Below are positions 18,203-27,244 of a stretch of DNA of 64,000 bases, piece by piece. The position numbers and the translations under genes were made by a program. Location: positions 868,001-932,000 of the forward strand of contig CAVXNP010000001.1 of assembly GCA_963763305.1 (NCBI GenBank), in the 5' to 3' direction. The notes below the pieces were generated by a model, which worked only from the letters and a program-made list of their open reading frames with translations, did not search any database and was not told where the DNA came from. This stretch comes from CAVXNP01 sp963763305. Lineage in GTDB: Bacteria; Pseudomonadota; Gammaproteobacteria; Xanthomonadales; Rhodanobacteraceae. The stretch's first letter is position 1. Each line of letters begins with the position of its first letter.

Positions 18203-19054
18203 TCACCCGGGCAGGCGCTGGTCCAGCCCGGCGATGCCCTCCCAGGGGTCGCGCCTGAGCCGAGCCGCCCGCCGCTGTGCCTTGCGCAGGTCGTAGGCAT
18301 CGCCGCTGGCGACGCGTCCCAGCTCCTCCCAACGCAGCGGCATCGCCACCGGCGCGCCCGGCCGGGCGCGCGACGACCAGCTGCACACGCTGGTGGCGCC
18401 ACGCGCGTTGCGCAGCCAGTCGATGAAGATCCTGCCTTCGCGCCTGGCCTTGCTTGCGGTCGCCACGTAGCGATCGGGGTCGGCCTCGACCATGGCATCG
18501 GCCAGGGTCTGGGCGAAACGCTTGGCGGTTGGCCAGTCCGGCCCGCGGCGGAATGGCAGCACCACGTGCAGGCCCTTGCCGCCGCTGGTGCGTACGAAAC
18601 TGCGCAGGTCCATCGCCTGCAGCCGGGCGCGTATCTCGCGGGCGGCCGCAACCACCGCGGCCCACGGCACACCCGGCGCCGGATCCAGGTCGAACACGAT
18701 CCGGTCCGGCCGGTCGGGCCGGTCCACCCGCGCGCCCCACGGGTGCAACTCCAGCGTATTCATCTGCACCAGTTGCAGCAGGCCGCGCAGGTCGCGGATG
18801 TAGACGTAGTCGTCCTCGCCCTGCTTTTCCTGCAGGGTGACCGGATACACGCTGTCGCCCAGCTTGGCCGCATGGTGCTTCTGGAAGAAACACGTCTTGC
18901 CGACCCCGCCCGGACAGCGCAGCAGCGACACCGGCCGCTCCACCAGCTCGGGCAGGATCCAGCGCGCGACCGCCGTGTAGTAGGCGGCCAGCTCGCCCTT
19001 GCTCAGGTCGGCGCCGGGGTAGATGAGCCGCTCCGGGTGGGTGATGGTCACCAT
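18203..19054 (-). CDS. Stand-alone LigD-type polymerase/primase domain protein
   Basis: Archaeo-eukaryotic primase-type polymerase (283 aa) equivalent to the Pol domain of LigD, which fills ends in bacterial non-homologous end joining. It shows ITHPERLIYP at the start, the catalytic acidic motif IVFDLDPAPG, TSGGKGLHVVLPF, and the C-terminal NARGATSVCSW...ARPGAPVAMPL. No ligase or phosphoesterase domain is attached, and only 135 bp separates it from the Ku gene, so this is a complete single-domain protein. The ligase partner must be encoded elsewhere. Start MVTITHPERL is chosen because the upstream extension is low-complexity and unlike the family. Confidence 0.88.
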   Translation of the reverse strand: MVTITHPERLIYPGADLSKGELAAYYTAVARWILPELVERPVSLLRCPGGVGKTCFFQKHHAAKLGDSVYPVTLQEKQGEDDYVYIRDLRGLLQLVQMNTLELHPWGARVDRPDRPDRIVFDLDPAPGVPWAAVVAAAREIRARLQAMDLRSFVRTSGGKGLHVVLPFRRGPDWPTAKRFAQTLADAMVEADPDRYVATASKARREGRIFIDWLRNARGATSVCSWSSRARPGAPVAMPLRWEELGRVASGDAYDLRKAQRRAARLRRDPWEGIAGLDQRLPG

Positions 19055-19189
19055 GGCGGCATCCGGACGATCACGCCGCGGCGGGCGCGGGGTGCTGCGA
19101 CGGTGCGGGATGTTGCATGGGCACTCCCCCTGCGCTCGTGCGTGGCTGCCACCGATGACGCGCCACGCGCTATCGGACAACCACGCGGC

Positions 19190-20161
19190 CTACCCGGTCT
19201 TGCGCCCCTTGGCGCTACGGCTGGCCGTGCTCTTCTTGGCGGTCTTCTTGCTGGCGGTCTTCTTGCTTGCGGTTTTCTTGCTCGCGCTCTTCTTGCTGGC
19301 GCGTCCGGACTTGCCCGGCCCGTTGCCGACGGACTTGGCGCCCTTGGTCGCCGCCGGCGTGCGTTGCTTGCTGTCGATGCTTTTCTTCAGCAGTGCCATG
19401 AAGTCGACCACGTTGGTGGTGGCGTTCTCGGCCACCGGCTCCTCCTCGTCGACATTGGCGGTAACGCCCTTGCTGGCCAGCCGCTTCTCGATCACCCGGC
19501 TGAGTTTCTCGCGGAACTCGTCGCGGTAATCCTGCGGCCTCCATTCGCCCGACATCGACTGGATCAGTTCGCTGGCCATGTCCAGTTCGCGATCACTGAT
19601 GCGGTAGTCCTCCATCGGCCGCTCTGGCAAGGCGTACTCGTCCGCGGCAACCAGCTCCTGCGGGTAGCGCAGCAGGAACAGCATCAGCGCGTCGTCCTGC
19701 GGCATCACCGCGGCCAGATATTCGCGGGTACGGATGACCACCCGCGCAATGCCGATGCGACCGGTCTTCTTCAGCGTTTCGCGCAACAGCACGTAGCCTT
19801 TCTCTGCCTTCTTTGCCGGCACCAGGAAGTACGGCTTCTCGAAATACGACGGGGTGATCTCGCTGGCATCGACGAAGGTGTCGATCTCCACCGTCTCGCG
19901 TGCATCGCTGGCGGCCTCGCGCAGGTCGGATTCCTCCAGCACCACGTAGCTGCCCTTCTTGTACTCGAACGCCTTGACGATCTCTTTCCAGGGCACTTCC
20001 TCGCCGGACTCGGCGTTCACGCGCTCGTAGCGCACCGGCTGGTTGTTGCGCTGGTCGAGCATGCGGAAATGCAGGTCGGCCTTGCGCTCGGCGGTCATCA
20101 GCCGGATCGGGACATTGAGCAGGCCGAACGACAAGGTGCCGGTCCAGATCGGACGTGCCAT
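19190..20161 (-). CDS. ku: Non-homologous end-joining protein Ku
   Basis: Bacterial Ku (323 aa), the homodimeric ring that binds DNA double-strand ends and recruits LigD-type enzymes. The family start MARPIWTGTLSFGLLNVPI is followed by the Ku core (YVVLEESDL, PYFLVPAKKAEKGYVLLR, KTGRIGIARVVIRTREYLA). The final ~65 residues form a Lys/Ser/Ala/Thr tail with repeated KKTASKKTASKKT units, resembling the basic C-terminal extensions that modulate DNA binding in some bacterial Ku proteins. The adjacent LigD-Pol-like gene in the same orientation supports an NHEJ operon. Confidence 0.95.
   Translation of the reverse strand: MARPIWTGTLSFGLLNVPIRLMTAERKADLHFRMLDQRNNQPVRYERVNAESGEEVPWKEIVKAFEYKKGSYVVLEESDLREAASDARETVEIDTFVDASEITPSYFEKPYFLVPAKKAEKGYVLLRETLKKTGRIGIARVVIRTREYLAAVMPQDDALMLFLLRYPQELVAADEYALPERPMEDYRISDRELDMASELIQSMSGEWRPQDYRDEFREKLSRVIEKRLASKGVTANVDEEEPVAENATTNVVDFMALLKKSIDSKQRTPAATKGAKSVGNGPGKSGRASKKSASKKTASKKTASKKTAKKSTASRSAKGRKTG
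19217..19300. repeat. Short in-frame repeats encoding the Lys-rich Ku tail
   Basis: Imperfect direct repeats of about 15 bp (around TTCTTGCTGGCGGTC) within the ku 3' end encode the repeated SKKTA units of the basic tail. Such repeats can change copy number and so vary tail length between strains. Confidence 0.7.
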
Positions 20162-20273
20162 GGCGCTTCCCTGATGTGGCGGGCTTCGATGGTAGCCACC
20201 GCGGGCGTGCAGGGAATGCCAATGACCGGGCACGGCCGCGTACAGGACCGCGCCGGAGCCGCGCCCGCGGCCC

Positions 20274-20723
20274 TCAGGGCCCCGCGCCTGGTGACGGTGA
20301 TGACGACGGTGATGACGACGGCGTGGACGGCGGCGGCGATGGCGACGGAGCCGACGGCGGCGGGGCAATGCTGCCCAGCACCCGCATCAGATGATTCAGG
20401 CCGAACGGCTTTTCCAGGATCGGCCGGTGCGCGTAGCTGGCCGGCAGTTGCTCGCGACCGAAGCCGGTCAGCACGCACACCGGGATCCCGCTGCGGTCGA
20501 ACACCTCCAGCAGCGGTTCGGTGGTGGATCGGGAAAGCCGGTAGTCGATCAGGGCCACGTCCGGGCGGGTGTGCTCGAGCAGCTCGAGGGCGCCAGCCAC
20601 GGTAGGGGTGGGGCCGAGCAGGCAATAGCCGCGCAATTCCAGCGCCAGCTCCAGGCTGGCGGCGATCAGCAACTCGTCCTCCACCACCAGCACCACCGGG
20701 CCGTCCTGACTGCGGCCGGTCAC
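20274..20723 (-). CDS. Response regulator with Pro/Ser-rich tail
   Basis: A 149-aa receiver protein: VVLVVEDELLIAASLEL with the acidic pair, acceptor Asp in VALIDYRLS, the switch Thr in VCVLTGFGRE, and Lys in ILEKPFGLNHL. The last ~30 residues are almost only Pro, Ser, Ala and Thr. The GTG start (VTGRSQDG) overlaps the stop of the upstream CheB-CheR-kinase gene by GTGA, so I choose it as the coupled start. This FixJ-like receiver without an output domain is the usual partner of HWE/HisKA_2 kinases. Confidence 0.85.
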   Translation of the reverse strand: MTGRSQDGPVVLVVEDELLIAASLELALELRGYCLLGPTPTVAGALELLEHTRPDVALIDYRLSRSTTEPLLEVFDRSGIPVCVLTGFGREQLPASYAHRPILEKPFGLNHLMRVLGSIAPPPSAPSPSPPPSTPSSSPSSSPSPGAGP

Positions 20724-23700
20724 GTCTCTTCGTCCGCGCGCTGCAGCTCGTTGCTCGGAATGGTCAGCGTCACACGCAGGCCGTCCGGATCGAACTCCAG
20801 CTGGCTGCGGCCATCCAGTTCGTAGGCCAGCTGCCGCTCGATCACGAAACTGCCGAATCCGCGTCGCTGCGGCGGCTGCACCGTCGGTCCGCCGATCTCG
20901 CGCCAGTGCAGCTCCACGCAGGGCTGGCTCTGGTGGATGCTCCACTGGATGTCCAGCGTGCCCTGTTCGTTGGACAGGCTGCCGTACTTGAGCGCGTTGG
21001 TCGCCAGCTCGTGGATGATCATCCCCAGCGCGATCGCCGCTCGCGGGCAAAGCTGTACCTCCGGCCCCTGCAGCTGGCAGCGCGACGGGCCGGCCACGGC
21101 CGCCAGCTCCTCGCTCAGCAGGGCGCGCAGGGACATCTGCGACCAGGCCGCCTCGGTCAGCAGCTTGTAGGTGCGCGCCATGGCATGGAGCCGGCCCAGA
21201 TAGCTGTCCAGTACCGGTGGCTCGACCTCCTTGGCCAGCGTCTGCATGGCCACGGCACTGACCACCGAGAGCATGTTGCGCACCCGATGGTTGAGTTCGC
21301 CGATCATCACCCGGTGCCGCTGGTTGGCACTCACCAGCTGGGTGACGTCGTGGAACGTCAGCACCACGCCGGAGCTCTCCTCCTGGCTGCCGCTACATGG
21401 CTGCAAGCACATCAGGTAGTGCACCTTGCCGTCGTCCCGACTGACCGGCCGCTCCAGCGGCTGGCCGGAGTCCAGCACCCGGTGCAGGTCGGCGGCAAGG
21501 TCGACCTGGCCAAGCCGATGCGCCAGATCGGTGATCAGGCGACCACGGTCGGTGCGGATCAGTTTGAAGATGCTGGCGGCGGCCTCGGTGTAGTTGCGAA
21601 TGGCCAGATGGCGATCAAGAAAGATCGTCGGTATCTGCATGCTTTCCATCAGGCCACGCAGGTCGGCGTTGGCCTGGTCCAGCGCATCGACGTTGTGCGC
21701 CAGTTCCTGGTTGACGTTCTGCAGTTCCTCGTTGAGCGACTGCAACTCTTCCTTGGAGGTTTCCAGCTCCTCGTTGGAGGACTGCAGTTCCTCGTTGGTG
21801 GACATCAGGTCCTCGTTGGCGACACGCAGCTCCTCGATCGCGGTCTCGAACTCGGCCGAGGTCGACAGCAGTTGCTCGCGGGTGTGCGCCAGGTCCTGCC
21901 TGAGCTGCTCGCCGGCAGCCGGCTGGTCTGCCGTATCGGCCCCTGCCGGCAACATCGCCGAGCCCACGTCCGAGAACAGCACCAGGTACAACGGTGTGTC
22001 GCTGCCGCGGAACGGCTCCACGCAAACCTGTACCCGGCGCAGGCCGTCGTCACGCGGCAGCAGCGTCTCGGGCAGGTCGACCACCTGCTGTGTGTCCACC
22101 GCCTGCTGCAACGCACGGCGCAAGCCGTTGCGCAGTTCCTGTCGGGCAGTCAGCAGCAGTTGCCGGTTCGGTGCACCGGCGGCGAATTCCAGGTACGGCC
22201 CGGTGCGGGCCGAATAGAACAGCGCCTCGCCCTGGGCGTTGACCAGTACATAGGCCGGCGCATGCGCCTGCAGGATGCGCGTCTCGATCTGCCGGCGCAG
22301 GCTGCCGCCGGTCATCGGCAGCGCCGGCACCTCGTGCCGCGCGGCCGGCTGGCTGCTGCTGGCCGGCGTGGTCATGGCCGATACCACGCGGTGCCCGGGC
22401 GGAGTGGGCAGGCGGCGATAGATGCGGTGACGCTTGTTGACCGGGGTGAACAGGTCCTCGTGGCGCGCCGCGCCCTCGGCCACGCCCACGAACAGGAATC
22501 CGTCCGGGCGCAACGCATAGTGGAAAATCGGCATCACCTGGTCCTGGAAATCCTGCCCCAGGTAGATCAGCAGGTTGCGGCAGGACACCAGGTCCATCCG
22601 CGAGAACGGTGGATCCCGCAGCACGTTGTGCGCGGAGAACGTGCAGATCTCCCGCAGCTCCTTGCTGACTACGTGGTGGCCCTGGTCGACGACGAAAAAA
22701 CGCTCGCGCAATCCGGCTGGCACTGCATCGAGCAGCGCCGCCGGGTAGCGCCCCGCGCGGGCAATGCCCAGCGCGGCCTCGTCGATGTCGGTGGCGAATA
22801 TGCGCAGGCTGGGACCGGCATGCCCCAGTTGCCGCTGGTACTCCAGCAGCAGCATCGCCAGCGAATAGGCCTCCTCGCCGGTGGCGCAGCCGGGAACCCA
22901 CACGCGCACCTGCTGGTTGGCACCCTTGTCCTTGAACAGCTGCGGCACGACCTGCTTTTCCAGGTACTCGAAAGCCTCGCGGTCGCGGAAAAAGCTGGTC
23001 ACGCTGATCAGCAGATCGCGGAACAACGCCTGCACCTCGCCGGGCGTGCCATCAAGCAGCTCGGCATAGGCTTCCACCTCATCGAATCGCAGCACATGCA
23101 TGCGCCGATGCACCCGACGCATGAAGGTGCTCGGCTTGTAGCCGCTGAAGTCATGCCCGACCTGCTGCTTCAAGCAACTCGCAGATGCGCTGACGCAGCG
23201 CCGCCGTGGCCTTGGCGGCGACTGCCTCCGGGCTTGCGCTACGGCGCAGCGACCCGATGATCTCGCACAGCTTCGGCCCGATCGCCTCCACCGGCAGCTG
23301 CAGGTCGATCGCCCGCGCTGCCACCGCGCTCTCGGGCATGCCGGAGAACATCGGTGCCGAGCCATCTGCGCCCTGCGCCAGGGTGATCCCGCCACGCTCC
23401 TTGATCGCCCGCGCGCCCAGCGCACCGTCCGAGCCGGTGCCCGACAGCACCACACCCATGGCCCGATCGCCGAAGTTGCAGGCGACCGAGCCGAACAACT
23501 GGTCGATCGCCTTGGCCAGGCGATGCCCGCGCGGGGTCGGCTGCAGCTGCACGATGCCGTCCTCGACCGTCATGGCCTGGCCCGGCGGCAGCACGAACAC
23601 CATACCGGGTTCCAGCGCCATGCCCTGGGAGGCGGTCCGTACCGGCAGCGCGGTGTGCCTGCGCAGTATCTCCGTCAGGTGGCTCTCGTGGCCGGGGCTC

Positions 23701-23840
23701 AGGTGCATCGCCACCAGGAACGCCGCACCACAGTGATCGTCCATATGATCGAAAAACGCCTCCAGCGCTTCGACCCCTCCTGCCGAGGCACCGATCGCCA
23801 CCGCGATCAGCTGCCCCTTGTCCCCAGCATCGGTAGTCAT
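20720..23840 (-). CDS. CheB-CheR-PAS-histidine kinase fusion (frameshifted)
   Basis: Multidomain sensor of about 1,039 aa. Order: CheB methylesterase (VAIGASAGGVEALEAFF, MHLSPGHESH, LSGTGSDGALG), CheR methyltransferase (VGHDFSGYKPSTFMRRVHRR, VWVPGCATGEEAYSLAML, SCRNLLIYL), a coiled coil of EEL repeats (NEELQSSNEELETSKEEL), a PAS segment, and an HWE/HisKA_2 kinase (GELNHRVRNMLSVV, HELATNALKYGSL). CheB and CheR parts are in different frames: one extra base near 23171 turns LLKQQVGHDF into LLEAAGRA-stop. Removing it joins them seamlessly. The start MTTDAGDKGQ is at 23840. The response regulator downstream is coupled. The stimulus is unknown. Confidence 0.88.
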
Positions 23841-24118
23841 GCGTACCCCGTACCCCCTTCGCCGGAAATGGATGAGGAAATCACAAGCCATGTGATCGAG
23901 CGCTGATGGCGCGGCCGCTTCCAGAGCACGATGCAAACGGCCTGTAGCGGAAGCGCAACGTACTCCCGCCACAGGCCCGACGTGGGACTATCGCAGGGAC
24001 ATCAGGGCGCTGCAATGCAGCGTGCCGAAGGGTGGCTGCCCCTCGCTGCGGAGAATTGAATCGAGGTGTCCCTTGCGCGCCCCTGGCAGTACACCGATCG
24101 TGCACTGGCCGCTGGCGC
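23841..24118. other. Intergenic region upstream of the CheB-CheR kinase gene
   Basis: This 278-bp stretch lies between the ssb terminator and the CheB-CheR-kinase start and should hold the promoter of the latter on the minus strand. I see no convincing -35/-10 pair and no supported small gene. Confidence 0.4.
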
Positions 24119-24145
24119 TAAAAAGCCCGCACGGCGGCGGGCTTT
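24119..24145 (-). terminator. Rho-independent terminator of ssb
   Basis: AAAGCCCGC (24122-24130) and GCGGGCTTT (24137-24145) form a 9-bp GC-rich stem with a 6-base loop. Read on the minus strand it is followed by a T run, as expected for the end of the ssb transcript 25 bp after its stop codon. Confidence 0.85.
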
Positions 24146-24170
24146 CGGGTTACTGCCAAGGCAGGCCGGA

Positions 24171-24674
24171 TCAGAACGGGATGTCGTCGTCGTCGAAACC
24201 GCCGCCGGCATCGGCGGGCGGCGCCGGCGCACGGTCATTGCCGTAGTCGCCACCACGCGGAGCGCCACCCTGCGAGCGCTGGCCACCGCCCGACGGGCGC
24301 TCGCGCTGGAAGCCACCACCACCGCCAGCCCCGCCTTCGCCACCGCCGAGCATCTGCATCTCGTTGGCGATGATGTCGGTGGAATATTTCTCCACGCCGG
24401 CCTTGTCGGTGTACTTGTCGGTGCGCAACGAGCCTTCGATGTAGACCTGGCGCCCCTTCTTCAGGTATTCGCCGGCAATCTCGGCCAGCCGACCGAACAT
24501 CTTTACCCGATGCCACTCGGTGCGCTCCTGCTTTTCACCGCTCTGCTTGTCGGTCCAGCTCTCGGACGTGGCCACGCTCAGGGTGGTGATCGCCGTACCA
24601 CCGGCGGTGTAGCGCGTCTCCGGATCATTACCCAGGTTGCCGACGATGATGACCTTGTTGATGCCCCGTGCCAT
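24171..24674 (-). CDS. ssb: Single-stranded DNA-binding protein
   Basis: SSB (167 aa) protects single-stranded DNA and recruits replication and repair partners. The OB fold occupies residues 1-110 (MARGINKVIIVGNLGNDPE, WTDKQSGEKQERTEWHRV, YIEGSLRTDKYTDKAGVEKY). A Gly-rich linker follows, then the acidic tip DDDDIPF, the classic protein-interaction tail. The gene is intact, with its own terminator, and lies 186 bp downstream of an MFS transporter gene in the same direction. Confidence 0.98.
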   Translation of the reverse strand: MARGINKVIIVGNLGNDPETRYTAGGTAITTLSVATSESWTDKQSGEKQERTEWHRVKMFGRLAEIAGEYLKKGRQVYIEGSLRTDKYTDKAGVEKYSTDIIANEMQMLGGGEGGAGGGGGFQRERPSGGGQRSQGGAPRGGDYGNDRAPAPPADAGGGFDDDDIPF

Positions 24675-24728
24675 GTCTGTTCCTCGCTTAACTGGCCTCC
24701 GGCAGCAGTTGCCGGTGCGTGTATGGAT

Positions 24729-24757
24729 GCGGCCGACCGCTCAGGTCGACCGGCCGC
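24729..24757 (-). promoter_or_regulatory. Hairpin in the presumed ssb 5' leader
   Basis: GCGGCCGACC (24729-24738) pairs with GGTC plus CGGCCGC (24744-24757, 3-base bulge), giving an 11-bp stem about 55 bp upstream of the ssb start. A TATGAT-like -10 on the minus strand lies just upstream (24767-24772). The hairpin could act as an attenuator of read-through from the MFS gene or as a leader structure. There is no T run, so it is not a clear terminator. Confidence 0.35.
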
Positions 24758-24860
24758 AGGTTGCCTATCATAGCCGGCCGCCCGGCCTCGACGGTGGCGC
24801 CGGGGCCGACGCCGGCTGTGCGACCGGGCCGCCATGGTTCGCGCGCCGCGGACGACAGGC

Positions 24861-26060
24861 TCAGGCCGGCTCGCCCACGGCCGCGTCCGAAGCGGCGATG
24901 CGGCGCGCCCCGAGCGCCACCAGCGGCAGCCACAGCACGGTCATCGCCGCGGCGCACAGGAAGATCACGCTCGTTCCGTAACGCAGGGCGATGCCGCCAA
25001 TGGCGCCCCCGACGAACGCACCGATAAACTGGCTGGTGGAGTAGGCGCCCATCGCCGCCCCGCGCAGGTGCACCGGGGCCAGCCGTGAAACCAGGCTGGG
25101 CAGGGCCGCCTCGAGCAGGTTGAAGGCCGAGAAAAACGCCGCCGCAGCCAGCCCGAGCAGGGCCAGGTGGTTGCCGGAAAAGGCAAATCCCAGCAGCGAC
25201 AGGCCGATGGTGACCACGCAGACCATCACGATCCGCAGGCTCTGCCCGATCTCCTTCATGTGGTGCAGGCTGGCGCCCATCACCAGCGCGGCGATGGTCA
25301 TCACCGGCAGGTACAGCTCCCAGTGCCGGCTCACCGGCAGGTGCAGCTTGTCTGCCAGCATCAGCGGCAGACCGACGAAGGCGGCGGTCAGCAGCATGTG
25401 CAGGAAGAACACCGACCCGTTGAGCACCAGCATCCGGCCGTCGCGGATCATCCCCAGCACGTGGCCGAGGCCGGCCGCGGCCGGCGCCCTGGGCCGCTCC
25501 GGCGTGGGCACGATCAGCCAAAGCAGAGCCAGCGACGCCAGCGCCAGCACCGAGGTGGCCGTGAACAAACCCGACAGGCCGTGCACCGCCTCCAGCGGCG
25601 GACCCAGGATCAGCGCCAGCAGGAACGCCATCCCGATCGACACGCCGATGATCCCCATCACCTTGCCGCGGTTCTCTTCACGGGTGAGGTCGGCGGCCAG
25701 CGCGGTGCCGGCGCCGGCCACCGCGCCCATGCCCTGCAGGGCGCGGCCGATCACGATGCCGACCAGCGTGTGCGAGAGGGCAGCCACCAGCCCGCCGGCG
25801 GCGAAGATCAGCAAGCCCAGGGTGATCGCCGGCTTGCGGCCGATCCGGTCCGACAGCAGACCCAGCGGAATCTGCAGCAGCACCTGGCCCAGGCCGTACA
25901 CACCCAGTGCCATGCCGATCAGCAGATCGCTGGCGTCAGGCATCTGCTTCGCATACAGCGAGAACACCGGCATGATCAGGAACAGCCCGAACAGCCGCAG
26001 GCTGATCACGCAGGCGAGGGTCAGCGCACTGCGGCGCTCGAGCGAGGTGAGCCGGCTCAT
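24861..26060 (-). CDS. MFS transporter (YajR-like)
   Basis: Major facilitator superfamily permease of 399 aa with about twelve hydrophobic helices and the loop 2-3 motif A sequence GLLSDRIGRKPAITLG. The N-terminus (RRSALTLACVISLRLFGLFL) resembles the YajR/drug-efflux branch, but the cytosolic C-terminal domain of YajR is absent. The substrate cannot be assigned. The start ATG at 26060 gives a short charged N-terminus before helix 1. It lies upstream of ssb and is divergent from ispB. Confidence 0.85.
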   Translation of the reverse strand: MSRLTSLERRSALTLACVISLRLFGLFLIMPVFSLYAKQMPDASDLLIGMALGVYGLGQVLLQIPLGLLSDRIGRKPAITLGLLIFAAGGLVAALSHTLVGIVIGRALQGMGAVAGAGTALAADLTREENRGKVMGIIGVSIGMAFLLALILGPPLEAVHGLSGLFTATSVLALASLALLWLIVPTPERPRAPAAAGLGHVLGMIRDGRMLVLNGSVFFLHMLLTAAFVGLPLMLADKLHLPVSRHWELYLPVMTIAALVMGASLHHMKEIGQSLRIVMVCVVTIGLSLLGFAFSGNHLALLGLAAAAFFSAFNLLEAALPSLVSRLAPVHLRGAAMGAYSTSQFIGAFVGGAIGGIALRYGTSVIFLCAAAMTVLWLPLVALGARRIAASDAAVGEPA

Positions 26061-26208
26061 GCCGGCAACCGCTGGATAATAGGCATCCGTCCATTATAGG
26101 GCCTGCGCTGGCCGCGTCGCGGCGGCAGCCTGTCGCAGCCGGCACCCCAAAGGCAGCGGCGGCGCGGCCGGCCCCCTATACTTGGCGTTCCGAGACCGCA
26201 GAGCATTG

Positions 26209-27213
26209 ATGAACACGATGTCCGCCGACGCCCTCAGTCCCACCGACCCCTTCAGCCGCGTGCGCGACCTTGCCGCCGCGGACATGCAGCGCGTGGACGC
26301 GCTGATCCGCCAGCGGCTGGCCTCGGACGTGGTGCTGATCAACCGCATCGCCGACCACATCATCGCCAGCGGCGGCAAGCGCCTGCGCCCGATGCTGCAC
26401 GTACTGGCGGCTGGCGCCGCCGGCTACCGCGGCGAGCAGCAGATCAAGCTGGCCGCGGTGATCGAGTTCATCCACACCTCGACCCTGCTGCACGACGACG
26501 TGGTTGACGAATCGGACCTGCGCCGCGGCCGCAAGACGGCCAACGCGCTGTGGGGCAACGCGGCCAGCGTGCTGGTCGGCGATTTTCTCTACTCGCGCTC
26601 GTTCCAGCTGATGGTGGAACTGGACGACATGCGCATCATGCGCATCCTGGCCGATACCACCAACACCATCGCCGAGGGCGAGGTGCTGCAGTTGCTGAAC
26701 ATCGGCAATGCCGACGTGGACGAAGCAGCCTACCTGGCGGTGATCGAGCGCAAGACCGCGGTGCTGTTCGCCGCAGCCACCGAGCTGGGCGGCTTGCTTG
26801 GTGGCCTGCCCGAGCAGCAGGTGAACGCGCTGCGCCGCTACGGCATGGAACTGGGCTACGCCTTCCAGATCGCCGACGACCTGCTCGACTACGTCAGCGA
26901 CGCCGACACCCTGGGCAAGAACATCGGCGACGACCTGGCCGAGGGCAAGCCCACGCTGCCGGTCATCTACGCGCTGCAGAAGGCCGATCCGGCCCAGGTC
27001 CGCTCCTTGCGCCATGCGATCGAGCATGGCGGGCTGGACTCGCTCGAACACATCATCGGTGCGATCCGCGATTCAGGCGCGCTCGAACGCACCCACCAGC
27101 GGGCGACCGCGCATGCACGGGCCGCCCGCGACGCACTGGCGGTGCTGCCGGACTCGCCCTGGCGCGAGGCGCTGGCCGCGCTGGCCGACTACGCGGTACA
27201 GCGCGCGTGTTGA
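26209..27213 (+). CDS. ispB: Octaprenyl diphosphate synthase
   Basis: Long-chain trans-polyprenyl diphosphate synthase (334 aa) that makes the side chain of ubiquinone. First Asp-rich motif: LLHDDVVDESDLRRG; second: IADDLLDYVSD. Also present are GGKRLRP near the N-terminus and the lid region GNAASVLVGDFLYSRSF. Start MNTMSADALS at 26209; a TATACT box lies at 26177-26182. The two UbiH-family hydroxylases 1-3 kb downstream act later in the same pathway. Chain length (C40) is inferred from family, not proven by sequence. Confidence 0.93.
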   Translation: MNTMSADALSPTDPFSRVRDLAAADMQRVDALIRQRLASDVVLINRIADHIIASGGKRLRPMLHVLAAGAAGYRGEQQIKLAAVIEFIHTSTLLHDDVVDESDLRRGRKTANALWGNAASVLVGDFLYSRSFQLMVELDDMRIMRILADTTNTIAEGEVLQLLNIGNADVDEAAYLAVIERKTAVLFAAATELGGLLGGLPEQQVNALRRYGMELGYAFQIADDLLDYVSDADTLGKNIGDDLAEGKPTLPVIYALQKADPAQVRSLRHAIEHGGLDSLEHIIGAIRDSGALERTHQRATAHARAARDALAVLPDSPWREALAALADYAVQRAC

Positions 27214-27244
27214 GACTGCGCTGACGTTCTCGTGTGCGCCCGGC

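Noticed and set aside
23151..23180. Programmed frameshift between CheB and CheR
   Set aside because: No slippery heptamer, stem-loop or conserved recoding signal is visible, and indel errors are common in this window.
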